DNA of 64,000 bases, taken from contig NZ_CP125098.1 in assembly GCF_030020805.1 (NCBI RefSeq), forward strand, positions 1,654,001 through 1,718,000, in the 5' to 3' direction. A model generated the notes under the pieces. That model saw nothing but the letters and a program-made list of their open reading frames with translations. It ran no database searches and had not been told where the DNA came from. Below are positions 26,542-37,762 of the stretch, piece by piece. A program made the translations under genes and the position numbers. The stretch is from Paenibacillus sp. RC67 (GTDB lineage: Bacteria; Bacillota; Bacilli; Paenibacillales; NBRC-103111). Position 1 is the stretch's first letter; each line of letters opens with the position of its first letter.

Positions 26542-28059
26542 ATGGGGAATAAGCGGTGGATACTAACATGGGGCTCTTTATTTCTGTTGCTATCCTTACT
26601 GCTGGGTTGCTCTGGCGAGAAATCATCGGATGGAATGAAAGATGCAATGGCAAATGATACCGGCCCACCGTATCCGCTAACCCTGGTTGTGAATCAGGTA
26701 GGAGAAATTCCACCTAAAGATAACGCTATGAAGAAAGCAATTCAAGCTTATACGAATACCGATTTGCAAATTCAATGGATTCCAACCTCCAGCTATGACG
26801 AGAAAGTGAATGTAATGATCGCTTCCAATGAGCTGCCTAAGCTGATTAAGCTGAACTATACGGCTACAATTACTGGGGTATTGAAATCAGATTTATTCTG
26901 GGAGATCGGACCTTATTTAAACGATTATAAAAACTTGTCTGCGCAAAATCAGCAGTTCTACGATAACATTGCCGTAAACGGCAAAATATATGGGGTTCCG
27001 CTATTCCGTGAGCTGGGTCGCGCTGCCATTCATTACCGTAAGGATTGGTTCGAGGCTGCAGGTGTGAAGCTGCCCAAAAGCCTTGATGATTGGTATAACG
27101 TGATCAAAATAATGACCAAGGTCGATCCGGACAAAAACGGTAAAGAGGATACGTATGGATTCATGCTGGACAAACGATATAATCAAGATGCCTCCTCGAC
27201 CTTGACCCGTCTCTCGGTTACCCAAGGCGGACCGAATAAATGGAAGGTGGAGAATGGCAGCTTTATTCCGGAATTTATGACTGAGCCCTTCTTTGATACG
27301 ATGAAGCTGTTCCGTAAGCTGTATGATGAGAAACTGATTAACCAGGACTTCGCAGTAGTTGACGCAGCCGAAATTGACAAAGCTTTCGAATCGGGCCATA
27401 CAGCTATCCGCATTTCCGGGGGGAATGCGCAAACTATGCAGGACAAACTGGTGAAGAGCGTACCTTCCCCAGTGGTAGAGGTGGCCGCCTTAGAAGGCCC
27501 CAATGGCAGAAGACTGCCTGGTGAAAGCGGCAACGCCGGCTTTCTTGCCATTCCGAAGGATACAGTAACATCGGTCGATGAGATGAAAAAGGTGCTTGCA
27601 TTCATGGATAAACTGCTTGATCCCCAGATGGCGACATTACTTGTCAAAGGAATTGAAGGCAGGCACTGGGAGGACAAGGGGGAGTTTACGGCGCCATTGG
27701 ATCCCGAAGCAGATGCCAAAGAAGTAAAGCCTTACCGGGACACGCTGCCTCAGCGTAACGAAAGCTATAACATTACGAAGCCTATGAAGCAGACGGATCT
27801 GTTCCGCAAAAACAATCAAATAACCAAAGAAAACGAGAAATACATCGTTGCAAACCCGGCGTTGACACTGGATTCAGCGACCTTCTCCGAAAGAGGCAGG
27901 CTGCTCGAGCAAATGATTAATGACGCGGAAACCAACTTCATTATGGGAAAAATCGATGAGCTGGCATGGAAAGAAGAAATCGAAAAATGGAAAAAAGCTG
28001 GCGGTAACAAAATGGCTCAAGAGTACAAGGAGGCTTACGAGAAAAGCCTAAAAAGGTAA
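26542..28059 (+). CDS. LplA-like ABC transporter substrate-binding lipoprotein, orphan
   Basis: The 505-residue lipoprotein has the signal LLSLLLGCSGEKSSDG (lipidated Cys near residue 23). The body resembles LplA-type binding proteins for complex oligosaccharides: QIQWIPTSSYDEKVNVMIAS, VNGKIYGVPLFRELGRAAIH and DKNGKEDTYGFMLD. No LplB/YtcP-type permease genes are adjacent, so it must share permeases encoded elsewhere, perhaps those at 51-53 kb. The ATG at 26542 follows GGAGGG. Context (GH28, GH43 and pectate lyase) points to pectin or hemicellulose oligomers. Confidence 0.87.
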   Translation: MGNKRWILTWGSLFLLLSLLLGCSGEKSSDGMKDAMANDTGPPYPLTLVVNQVGEIPPKDNAMKKAIQAYTNTDLQIQWIPTSSYDEKVNVMIASNELPKLIKLNYTATITGVLKSDLFWEIGPYLNDYKNLSAQNQQFYDNIAVNGKIYGVPLFRELGRAAIHYRKDWFEAAGVKLPKSLDDWYNVIKIMTKVDPDKNGKEDTYGFMLDKRYNQDASSTLTRLSVTQGGPNKWKVENGSFIPEFMTEPFFDTMKLFRKLYDEKLINQDFAVVDAAEIDKAFESGHTAIRISGGNAQTMQDKLVKSVPSPVVEVAALEGPNGRRLPGESGNAGFLAIPKDTVTSVDEMKKVLAFMDKLLDPQMATLLVKGIEGRHWEDKGEFTAPLDPEADAKEVKPYRDTLPQRNESYNITKPMKQTDLFRKNNQITKENEKYIVANPALTLDSATFSERGRLLEQMINDAETNFIMGKIDELAWKEEIEKWKKAGGNKMAQEYKEAYEKSLKR

Positions 28060-28097
28060 GTGTTAATACGCATCTCCTTACAAACAACCGATCTAAG

Positions 28098-28134
28098 ACA
28101 TCCAGGTCTCGCATTGCGGGAAGGATGTTTTTTT
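28098..28134 (+). terminator. Terminator after the LplA-like gene
   Basis: ACATCC ... GGATGT with an inner helix is followed by a run of seven T residues. Confidence 0.75.
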
Positions 28135-28502
28135 ATTTAAGCGGCGAGCATCCGCTCAACCGTGTGGGCGCTAAAGCGGTGCTCTCATTTAGTTAACGGA
28201 TGGTTAAATCGAGCGTATCGCAAGTTATATATAAGCTATAGCCGTGGATACCGAATAATATTCTGGCTGTATCACGATGAAGTTGTCTTGGAGGTATAGC
28301 TATGTATGAAGGTTCGGAGCATAATCGGATCGTAATAGGTTAAATTTTATTAGAGCGTTTTCAAGTAACGCCACAATAGGGTGAGAAATCAAGGATCGGG
28401 GGGTGGAAGGGCAATAAAGAATAGTTCAAAAACGATGTTTTGTAACCGTATCCATTTTAAAGAAGTATTTGCTTACAAAGGCTGCATAGGAGGGGAAGTA
28501 TT
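28135..28502 (+). other. Long leader/promoter region of the pectinase gene
   Basis: About 370 bp without a substantial gene. It contains the motif AAGCTATAGCC (28233-28243) and a 13-codon frame (28302-28343) with a well-spaced GGAGG site, which could be a leader peptide or chance. The ribosome binding site of the pectinase gene (AGGAGGGG, 28488-28495) ends it. Confidence 0.4.
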
Positions 28503-31500
28503 TTGAAAAAGGTTTTAAGTTATGTATTAATAGCTGCTATGATGCTATCATTTGTGCCCGTTCAAGTATTTGCAGACACACCCGAATCGCAGTTGCCCGC
28601 ATTTCCGGGAGCCGAAGGGGGAGGCAAATATACGACTGGCGGACGCGGTCAAGAAGTATATATCGTGAATACGTTGGCCGACTATAAAAAAGGTGAAGTC
28701 GTCATTCCCGGCTCCTTACGGGACGCAGTGAGTCAAAGCAACCGTACCATCGTATTCCGTGTCGGTGGCACCATTCATTTGAAGGAATCCCTCAAAATAT
28801 TGGGCTCCAATCTTACTATTGCTGGACAAACCGCCCCCGGGGACGGTATCACGGTAAGTGATTACACGACGAGCATCGAAGCGGACAACGTCATCATACG
28901 CTATATGCGTTTTCGTTTAGGCGACCGTTTTGCAAGTGAGGATGATTCGTTCGGAGTACGCTATCACAAGGACATCATTATTGATCATTGTTCGTTTAGC
29001 TGGTCCGTCGATGAAGTAGTAAGTCTGTATGAGAATACAAATACAACGGTGCAATGGTCTATTTCGGAAGAAAGCATGCTGATGACGAGCCATCATAAAG
29101 GACGTCACGGGTATGGGGGTATATGGGGAGGAAATAACGCTACGTTCCATCATAACCTGATCGCCCATAGCGTAAGCCGCAATCCACGGTTTCCTACCAT
29201 AAAGCAGCTTCTTGATATAACGGATGCAACTAACAATGTTATTTATAACTGGGGCTTTGCTTCCTCTTACGGAGGTGGAGAGGGCTTCTACAATCTCGAC
29301 CATAACTATTATAAATACGGTCCGAATACTTATCGCAACGTGCGTAATATTTTGTTCACCGAGGTCATTCCTGAAAGCAAAATGTTCATCAACGGCAACT
29401 ATATGGATGGCGACCCGGATGTTACCGCCGATAACTGGAAAGGGGTTTTAAGCGTAATTGATCCATTATCTTCTAAGCAATCCACCAGAGCCGATGTTGC
29501 CGGCTACGTTCCGGAATCAGCTCAAGATGCTTATGTTAGTGTACTGGCCAACGTGGGTGCCACGCTGCCTAAACGGGATGCTATTGATGCAAGGGTTATT
29601 AACGACGTCAAGAATAGAACCGGGCAGCACATTAATTCTCCGAAAGAAGTGGGAGGCTTTGCCGAATATCCGGAGGTTGTTTCTTCGGTTGTGGACCAAG
29701 ATAGTGACGGCATGGATGACGCTTGGGAGGCGGCACACGGGCTTTCCTCGACGAATCCAAATGACCGCAATGCAACAACGCTTTCTCCGGAAGGCTATAC
29801 GAATCTTGAGGTTTATTTGAACGATCTGGTTGAAAAAGGCAATGCTTCTGGCAGCAATATCGATAATCCGATTGCGGTGATCACTTCTCCGGCAAACAAT
29901 ATCATCAAAGAAGCCGGTAGTGATGTAATGATCCATGCAACGGCAAGTGATAAGGACGGTATAGCCAAAGTTGAATTTTTCATAGACGGAGCGAAGGTAG
30001 GCGAGGCTAACAATGCCCCCTATAGCTATAATTGGACAAATGTCGAGGATGGGACACATTATGTGGTCGCTCGCGCTATCGATAATACCGGTGTCGGGAC
30101 ACAATCCGATAATGTGACGGTTCATGTCAATACAACCGGGTCGCTAGGTCCGTGGCAATCGAAGGATATTGGAAATGTGGGAATTAAAGGGCATACCCAA
30201 CTAGGTGCTGACTCTAAAACACTTACGGTCAAATCAGCTGGAGATATCGATGGGGCGTCGGATGCTTTTCAATATGCTTATCAGAAGCAAATCGGCAATG
30301 GAGAAATTATTGCAAGAGTAGAGCAGGTGACTGGAACGGATGATAACGCGGAAGCGGGCGTGATGATTCGTGAATCGCTTGATCCTTCATCCAAAATGGC
30401 TTTCCTCTCCATTCCTTATGTAAAAATGGGTAAAAAAGGTGTCATGATCAGCCGTTCCTCTATGGGAGGAAAGACAGCCAGAATTGAACCGGAAACGTTC
30501 ATTAATACGCCTTATTGGGTTAAGCTGGTTCGGCTTGGGGATAAATTCACAGGACTTATCTCGGACGATGCGGTTAACTGGCAAAAAATCGGTACCATTA
30601 CTATCGATATGGCTGACGATGTGTTCTACGGCTTAGCAGCAGATGCTTCCAAGGTCGATAATGATATTGATAAATATAATACATCTCGCTTTAGCGGCGT
30701 AGAAATCCATGCTTTGGAAGCAGACTATCCGGCAGAACCGACAGGCCTTAAGGGCACGGCTGGGGATAAATCAGCTGTACTCAGCTGGGATCAGGACGCT
30801 TCAGCAGATTCCTATAATGTGAAGCGCAGTGATGTATCGGGCGGATCTTACACTACTATAGCGACCCACATTACGAATACAAGCTACTCGGATACGAAGC
30901 TAATACCAGGTAAGGCTTATTACTATGTAATCAGTGCTGTGAATAGTAAGGGAGAAAGCTTCGACTCTTCCGAGATCAGCATAGAGCCTACGGGAGAACC
31001 AGAACCGATTTATTATGTTGATGAAGATTTTGAAAATGTCACGTTGGATACGACACCGGCGAACTATGAAATAACGCCAAATCCGCAAACATCCCTAAAT
31101 AAAGTGGTCGTTTCAGGAGTAACGGCAGATTCAACAGGGAATTCATCGAGCAAAGCACTGTATTTATATGACAAAAGCAATGTGAATACTCAATTTATCC
31201 GAAAGTTCACACCTCAATTCGGGACCGTGATTATTGATACGGATTTTTATTTCCCGGAAGAGTCCGGAACCTCGGTACCGCTTCAAGTGCAGAATGCAGA
31301 TGGATCGAAGACGGCTTTTGCTATCGAAGTCAGGAAGCCGACCCTGCCTGCAGCTTCAGGCTCATATACTTTAACTTACAATAAAGGAAGCAGTAACTAT
31401 TTTAAGCTGATGGACCCTCCGCAAAGCACTAAGACCTGGCACAACATGAAATTGGTGGCTAATGTAGCAGCGGATAAGGTAGATATATATATCGACAATG

Positions 31501-33201
31501 CCTTCGTGCAAACCTTTGACTTTACAACAACCAAATTCAAGGATTACGGAATAGGTCGTATATTGTCCAAAACGCCTGGTGGAGGAAACGGAAGCTTCTA
31601 TTTCGATAATATGAAAGTATACGTCGAACCGGCGGCGACTCCAAAAGGACTGAAGGCGTTACCGGGCAATAGAGCTGTTGAGCTGACATGGACCGAGCCT
31701 CAAGGCGCTGACTCTTATAACATTAAGCGAAGCGAGACGAGCGGTGGTCCTTATACGGTCATTAAAGCCAATGTAACTGGAAGTTCTTATATCGATACTA
31801 CAGTGACAAATGATACTACCTATTACTATATTATTACCGCTAATGGAGTTGGAGGGGAAACAGGCAATTCCAATCAAGTGCAGGTGACGCCGACAGAAAC
31901 AGCGGAGAAGCCATCTGCACCCGGTGGTTTGAGAGCAGAATCAAGAAATTCACAGATTGATTTAAGCTGGAATGTGATGAACAATGTTAATTTTTACACG
32001 GTGAAAAGAGCGATCAACCCACCGGGGACATTTGAAATTGTCGCAACAAAAATTACCGGAAATTCCTATCGAGTAGGAGGGTTGACTAATAACACGTCGT
32101 CGACCTATGTTGTTTCAGCAACCAACGTAGGGGGAGAGGGAGCGAACTCGGCACCAATTACGGCTTCAGCCTATGCCCCTCTGGATACGCCACAAGTGAC
32201 GGCTCAAGCATCAAGCGGTCAAGTGACGCTTCAATGGTCTTCTATCCCAGGAGCTGATCATTATGTGGTGAAACGTTCGTCGTCTCCAGATGGAACTTAT
32301 ACGGTTATTACTTCTAATGCAATGGGAACCAGCTATATGGACAAAAATCTTACAGATGGGACACCGCATTATTACAAAGTGTCTGCTGCTGGAGCAAATG
32401 CGACAGGAATGGATTCGTCTGTTGTTGCTGTAAAGCCAGGGGCAGCCTTTGGGCAGCCGGACGTGCCGACAGGTCTGAAGGCTGAAGCGGGAAAAGAGCA
32501 GGTTACACTGACGTGGAACGCTGTAAGCGGAGCTTCATCCTATCAAATCGTTCGCAGCACGAGTAAAACCGGACCTTATACTTCAGTAGGCAGCAATGTG
32601 ACAGCACCAGCATTTACAGACCATGGCTTGACTCTAGGGATTGCATATTATTATGCGGTCGCAGCGTTGAATGATAAAGGTTCGAGCTATACGTCGGAGC
32701 CGGTTAAAGCAGTACCTACAAATGTGATTCTTGTGTCACAAAATGCAGCTGATAGGAGAGATTATGCTACCATTACCGAGGCGGTTAATGCGGTACCGGA
32801 CAACAGTACAATCCCTACCATCATCCGCGTTAATAACGGGACTTATCATGAGAAGCTGTATATTACTTCTTCCAAGAAAATGATCACCATGATAGGGGAA
32901 AGTCGCGACGGAACCGTACTGGTGAACGGAGATTCAGCCAAGACTCCTGGTCCGAATGGAACGGAGCTGGGCACCAACGGCAGCTACACACTAAGAGCCG
33001 GCGGAACCGATTTTACATTGGAAAATATGACGATTGAAAACAGCGCGGGACTCACAGCGGGTCAAGCGGTTGCACTGTATGCTGAAGGGGATCGCGGCAT
33101 ATATCGCAATGTGAAGCTGCTCGGTTACCAAGACACGTTGTTTGCCGATAAAGGCAGACAGTATTTTACGGACAGTTATATTGCGGGCAGCGTCGATTTT
33201 A

Positions 33202-33207
33202 TTTTTT
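33202..33207 (+). other. T6 homopolymer at the pectinesterase frameshift
   Basis: Reading with five Ts gives the family motif DFIFGSSPAVF; with six the frame stops about 23 nt later. The catalytic Asp lies just upstream and the LGRPW Arg downstream, so the break destroys the CE8 active site and removes the SLH anchor. Confidence 0.9.
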
Positions 33208-33651
33208 GGCAGCTCTCCGGCTGTGTTTGAGAATTCCATTCTTCACAGCAGAGCACCTGGCTATGTGACGGCAGCCTCTTCTGCTGACGGTCAACCCGGC
33301 TATGTATTTATTAACAGCACATTGACAGCCGATCCCGGCTTAACGGCACAAGTCGAGCTTGGGAGACCATGGCGTCCGAATGCTAGCGTAACCTATATTA
33401 ACAGTACAATAGGTGACCACATTAAGCCAAACGGTTGGAACAATTGGGGAAATACTGCAAATGAAGCTACGGCAAGATATGCGGAGTATTTAAGCAAAGG
33501 GCTTGGGGCCAATGCTGACAAGCGTTATACATGGTCAAAACAATTGACTGCCACAGAAGCAGAGCAGTTCACTATTCAGTCCACCCTCGCAGGTGCTGAT
33601 AATTGGAATCCGAAGGATTCTGTATGGCTATGGGCAGATACGGCGGCTCCA

Positions 33652-33930
33652 CCTAAGCCGGGACAAGGAGCAACAGGCATCACGGTAGATAAGCCATCAG
33701 TCCAGCTGGAAGCGGGAGAAGCGGTACAGATCCAAGCGACGGTACAGCCTGCAACAGTGGACCAGAAGGTAGCCTGGTCAGGCGGTAATGACAAAGCGAG
33801 TGTAAGCTCAACAGGGCTTATAAGCGGTTTGAAGCCGGGAACGACCAAAGCAACGGTAACGAGTGTAACGTACTCGACGTACAGCACGGATGTGAACGTG
33901 ACGGTCGTGGATACAAAAGCGCCGGTGTGG
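33652..33930 (+). repeat. BIG2 module repeat, copy 1
   Basis: A 279-bp direct repeat encoding a linker plus a BIG2 Ig-like module (GITVDKPSVQLEAGEAVQIQ, STGLISGLKPGT). By hand count it differs from copy 2 at about 23 positions. Confidence 0.85.
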
Positions 33931-34221
33931 AACGCAGGCAGCCGCTTGTCGGTTGGAAGCATCACAAGCAGCGGAGTGACATTAAGCTGGCCTGCGGCAA
34001 CGGACTTTGTTGGTGTGAGCAGCTATGCGATCTATGTAAATGGTCAGTTGAATAATACTGTTCAAGGCAATATGCTAAGCCTTCCAATATCTGGGTTGAA
34101 CGCCGATACGGCATATACGTTCAAGGTAACGGCAAGGGATGGGGCAGGAAATGAAAGTGCAAACGGCTTATCGACTGTGGCGACAACAGCGAAGGCCGAT
34201 GTTGATCCAGGTACTAATCCA

Positions 34222-34500
34222 CCTAAGCCCGGACAAGGAGCGACCGGCATCACGGTAGATAAATCGATCGTGCAGCTGGAAGCGGGCGACTCGGTACAGA
34301 TCCAAGCGACGGTACAGCCTGCAACAGTGGACCAGAAAGTAATATGGTCAGGCGGTAATGACAAAGCGAGTGTAAGCTCAACAGGGCTTATTAGCGGCTT
34401 GAAGCCGGGAACGGCAAAAGCAACGGTAACGAGTGTAACGTACTCGACGTACAGCACGGGTGTGAACGTGACGGTCGTGGATACGAAAGCGCCGGTGTGG
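34222..34500 (+). repeat. BIG2 module repeat, copy 2
   Basis: Second copy of the 279-bp repeat, with a perfectly conserved block of about 45 bp in its middle. The two copies are separated by one FN3 module and could recombine. Confidence 0.85.
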
Positions 34501-36085
34501 AGCAGCGGTACGCTAAGTGCAGGCATCGTGACCCATACGTCAATTGCTTTGAATTGGCCTGCCGCAAAAGACTATGCTGGAATAGCGCAATACAAGCTTG
34601 TATGGAACAACATTGAGGTAGTCTTAGACGGCAATACTCAGTCTTATACCGTAACAGAGCTGCTGCCTGGAGCCCCCTATACGTTCCAATTAACGGCGAT
34701 GGATGCAGCAGGAAATAGCAGTCAGCCTCTATCTGCTGCTGTAAGAACCTATAGCAGCAGTAGTCGTGGTCCTTCTACCGGAGGAGCGAGCAGTGGTGAC
34801 GGCACCGGTAGTGGAAGTACCTCTATGGGCGGAGATAACGGAGCAACAGGTGCTTCGTCGAACGGGCAAGTGAAGCTGCCGACTGATGCGATGCAAGTGA
34901 AGAATGAAACGAATCCAGATGGAACGGTATCCTCCAAGGTAACGGTTGACGGGGCTAAGCTTGCCGAAGCTCTTAAAGAATCAGCCAATAAAAAGACAAC
35001 TGCTGTGGTATTGGATCTGAGCTCTTCGTCATCTGTGAATGTTGCACTGCCTTCTCAAGTCTTATATCAAGCTGCGGCAGCATCACCAAACGCAGTTGTT
35101 ATTATCAATACCAAATCGGCTTCCTATGAGCTGCCTCTTCAAGTCATCTCCATGCTGGCAACCGCCAACTCGAAGGAGGGGACGCTGCTTGTGAGTATAA
35201 GTCAAGCGAATCAACAGGTTCAGCAGCTTGCAGCTGCTCAAGCGAAACAAGCAGGAGGGACGCTGCTTCAGCAGCCGATGGAATATCGTTTATCAATTAC
35301 AGTGAATGGTGCAGCGCAGGAGGTGCTGAGCAGCGGCTTGTATATTGCCCACACGATGATTCTTTCTAAGGCTGTTGATCCTAATAAAGTAACTGGTGTA
35401 ATCGTAGATCCGGTTACAGGTAGAATGAACTTTGTGCCTACTCTTTTTGTGACAGAGAACGGGGTAACAAAGGCAAAATGGATGCACCCTGGCAACGGCG
35501 TATATGCAATTATTGAATCATCTAAAGCTTTTGAAGACATGAAAGATCACTGGGCGCAAAAGGAAGTAGAATTGCTCGCTTCCAAGTGGCTTATTCAAGG
35601 AAGCTCCTTGAATGCATTTGAACCGAATCGTTCGATCACTCGTGCTGAATTTGCGTCTATTCTGGTTCGTGCACTTGGTCTCCAAGAACAGGCGGCAGGT
35701 ACTGCATTTACCGATGTGAAAGCTGATACATGGTATGCAGGTGCAGTTGGTACAGCAGCGGCAGCAGGGTTAGTGCAAGGCTTTGAAACAGGTCAGTTCC
35801 AGCCTGACGCGACCATTACGAGAGAGCAAATGGCCGTTATGGTGGAAAGGGCAGCAAAATTCGCGGGAATGAGCACAACCGAATCAGCGAGTTTATCTCA
35901 AGCCTACTCAGATGCTTCATCGATCAGCGGCTGGGCACAAACCTCAGTTGGATGGGCTGTGAAAGCAGGTATTATGCAAGGCACTGATGAGCGTTCATTC
36001 GCTCCAGAAGAGCTTGCCACCCGAGCACAAGCAGCCGTAATGCTGATGAGAATGCTTCAGAAATTAAATTTTATTAACTAATACC

Positions 36086-36127
36086 AAACCGCGGGGTCGT
36101 AAAGCTATATTACGATCTCGCGGTTTT
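36086..36127. terminator. Bidirectional terminator
   Basis: AAACCGCGGGGTCGTAA / TTACGATCTCGCGGTTTT forms a long stem between the pectinase gene and the convergent MFS gene. Confidence 0.85.
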
Positions 36128-36190
36128 CTAATTTAGCTTAGGCGTCCCGCAGAGCATTGGAACGAAGTGCTTCAACTTAGCATGGGAGCC

Positions 36191-37381
36191 TTATACTCCT
36201 TGCAGTTTACGTTTCTCTGCTTTGCGCCGTGCTTCTGATCGCGACAGCCCTAAGGATGCGGCAGCAGTTGCAGCAGCGACGGTCACTCCAGCTGCTCCTA
36301 TCCAGCTGATGGATGTGAGGGATGCTTGCTCCACGACAACTCCGCCAATGCCAGCGCCTGCTGCCATGGCCAATTGCAGCACAGAGCTGTTCAAGCTGAG
36401 CATAATCCCGGAAGCCTCCGGTGCCTGTTGAATCAGATTATATTGTTGGGTCGGCCCAGACGACCAGGCTGAGAAGGACCACAGCACAAGCAGCGGGATC
36501 ATGAAGGCGGGAGATTGACCAGCAACGGAGATGAGGACCAGAGCTACCGCGTGAACCAGCATGCCCCCGATCAACGTACGGGGAACGCCCCATTTGTCTG
36601 TACTGTAGCCCCCGAATTTGGAACCAAGTAAGCTGGCGATACCAAAAGCGAACAACCCTATGCTTACCCCTTGCTCGCTCATGCCGGTAACCGTTAGAAG
36701 GAAAGGGGAGATGTAGGTATAAGCAATCGCATAACCAGCGATCCAGAAAAACGTAATAAGCAGTGCCACCGCGATTCTCGGCTCTTTCAGCAGCGCGAGC
36801 TGTTTGCCTATCGGCACGGGCTCCTCTCCCTCAGACTTCGGTATAGTGAGGGACACAGCAAGCATGGCGAACAACCCTAGCACGCCAATTCCTCCAAATA
36901 CCATCTTCCAGTCATAGAAGGAAGCGACGACTCTACCAATCGGAACTCCAACGATCAGTGCGGTTGAAAAACCCATCACAAGAGTAGCGATAGCGCTGCC
37001 CTGCTTCTCTGAAGGAGCAAGCTTGGATGCAACCGTCAAGGCGGTAACGACGAATACGCCGGTGCTAAGCGCCAAAATGATACGTGAAGCAACCAGGAAG
37101 GCAAACCCCGGTAATAGAACGGCAATTGCATTGCCAATAACGAATACCCCGAGGGAATAGACCAGCAGCTTTCGCCGCTCCATCCGAGATGTGATAGCCA
37201 TCAGAACAGGAGTCCCAAAGGCATAAGCGAGCGAGAAAACGGTAATGAGCTGACCCGCAGCGGATACGGGAACCCCGATATCTGCTGCAACTTTATCTAA
37301 AATTCCTGCAATAATAAATTCCGACGTGCCGACCAGGAAGCTGACAGCCGCAAGCATATAAATTTTCCATGCATAGGACAT
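36191..37381 (-). CDS. MFS transporter, DHA1 (AraJ/YdhP-like), ArsR-controlled
   Basis: The 396-residue protein has about 12 membrane segments and the family opening LVGTSEFIIAGILDKVAADI followed by AGQLITVFSLAYAFGTPVLM. The ATG at 37381 has GGAGAGGAG upstream; a longer frame to 37492 overlaps the regulator gene and lacks a site. It lies 70 bp behind an ArsR-type gene, with an operator-like palindrome between them, so its expression is probably released when the ArsR protein meets its signal. It is a paralogue of the protein at 8278-9444. Confidence 0.87.
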   Translation of the reverse strand: MSYAWKIYMLAAVSFLVGTSEFIIAGILDKVAADIGVPVSAAGQLITVFSLAYAFGTPVLMAITSRMERRKLLVYSLGVFVIGNAIAVLLPGFAFLVASRIILALSTGVFVVTALTVASKLAPSEKQGSAIATLVMGFSTALIVGVPIGRVVASFYDWKMVFGGIGVLGLFAMLAVSLTIPKSEGEEPVPIGKQLALLKEPRIAVALLITFFWIAGYAIAYTYISPFLLTVTGMSEQGVSIGLFAFGIASLLGSKFGGYSTDKWGVPRTLIGGMLVHAVALVLISVAGQSPAFMIPLLVLWSFSAWSSGPTQQYNLIQQAPEASGIMLSLNSSVLQLAMAAGAGIGGVVVEQASLTSISWIGAAGVTVAAATAAASLGLSRSEARRKAEKRKLQGV

Positions 37382-37417
37382 TATGGTGTTGCTCCTCTCC
37401 ACTTTTATTATTTTTAT

Positions 37418-37437
37418 ATTTCTATAAATATAGAAAT
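37418..37437. promoter_or_regulatory. Operator-like palindrome upstream of the MFS gene
   Basis: ATTTCTAT and ATAGAAAT are perfect 8-bp inverted arms around AAAT. The same dyad recurs upstream of the ArsR gene (37763-37782). Confidence 0.6.
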
Positions 37438-37451
37438 AAAGACTAAAAAAA

Positions 37452-37733
37452 TTACTCCAACAAATAGGGTGCATATTTTTGCGCGATCTCACGGTTCACA
37501 CTGTAATAAATGTACGTACCGTCTTTGCGAAGATCCAGCAGTCCACTATCAGTCAGCTGTTTCAGGTGATGAGACAGTGTTGAGCCGGCGACGGATTCCA
37601 GCTTACCCATAATATCTGAGCAGCACAGATTCCTTTCCTCGGTTAGCAGTAAGGCAATTTTGAGCCGGGTTGGTTCCCCAAGTGCTTTGTATACTTTGAC
37701 GGCTTGCCGAACATCTGCGTTTTCCTCGACCAT
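37452..37733 (-). CDS. ArsR-family winged-helix repressor
   Basis: The 93-residue DNA-binding protein is a typical ArsR fold: VYKALGEPTRLKIALLLTEE (about residues 14-33), recognition helix SVAGSTLSHHLKQLTDSGLL (about 47-66) and wing LRKDGTYIYYSV. It carries a Cys pair in ERNLCCSDIM, the position where ArsR/SmtB repressors bind soft metals or thiols, so metal or redox sensing is possible. It is first in an operon with the MFS exporter and probably represses both through the paired palindromes. Confidence 0.9.
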   Translation of the reverse strand: MVEENADVRQAVKVYKALGEPTRLKIALLLTEERNLCCSDIMGKLESVAGSTLSHHLKQLTDSGLLDLRKDGTYIYYSVNREIAQKYAPYLLE

Positions 37734-37762
37734 AGTAACCTCACCTTTGCCCTTAGTTAGAT

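Larger units (their letters stand above)
28503..36081 (+). pseudogene. Giant SLH-anchored pectate lyase (PL1) / pectin methylesterase (CE8), one-base frameshift
   Basis: The first frame (28503-33230, 1575 residues, TTG start behind AGGAGGGG) has a signal peptide, a PL1 pectate lyase (about residues 30-395, AFPGAEGGGKYTTGGRG, NLTIAGQTAPGDG, IIIDHCSFSWSVDE, SRNPRFP), a Ca-binding-like DQDSDGMDDAWE, an Ig-like module, two jelly-roll-like modules, five FN3 repeats and most of a CE8 pectinesterase (QAVAL, GYQDTLF). It breaks at the catalytic DFIF motif. The other frame continues at once with GSSPAVFENS, the CE8 LGRPW, two BIG2 and two FN3 modules, a Ser/Gly linker, an unassigned domain and three SLH domains to 36081. 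Dropping one T from the T6 run at 33202-33207 gives one protein of about 2525 residues. Either a sequencing error or a real disruption. Confidence 0.85.

Noticed and set aside
33199..33210. Programmed ribosomal frameshifting in the pectinase gene
   Set aside because: A plus-one shift would be needed, but no stop-codon or rare-codon signal sits at the T-run. A homopolymer indel is the simpler explanation.
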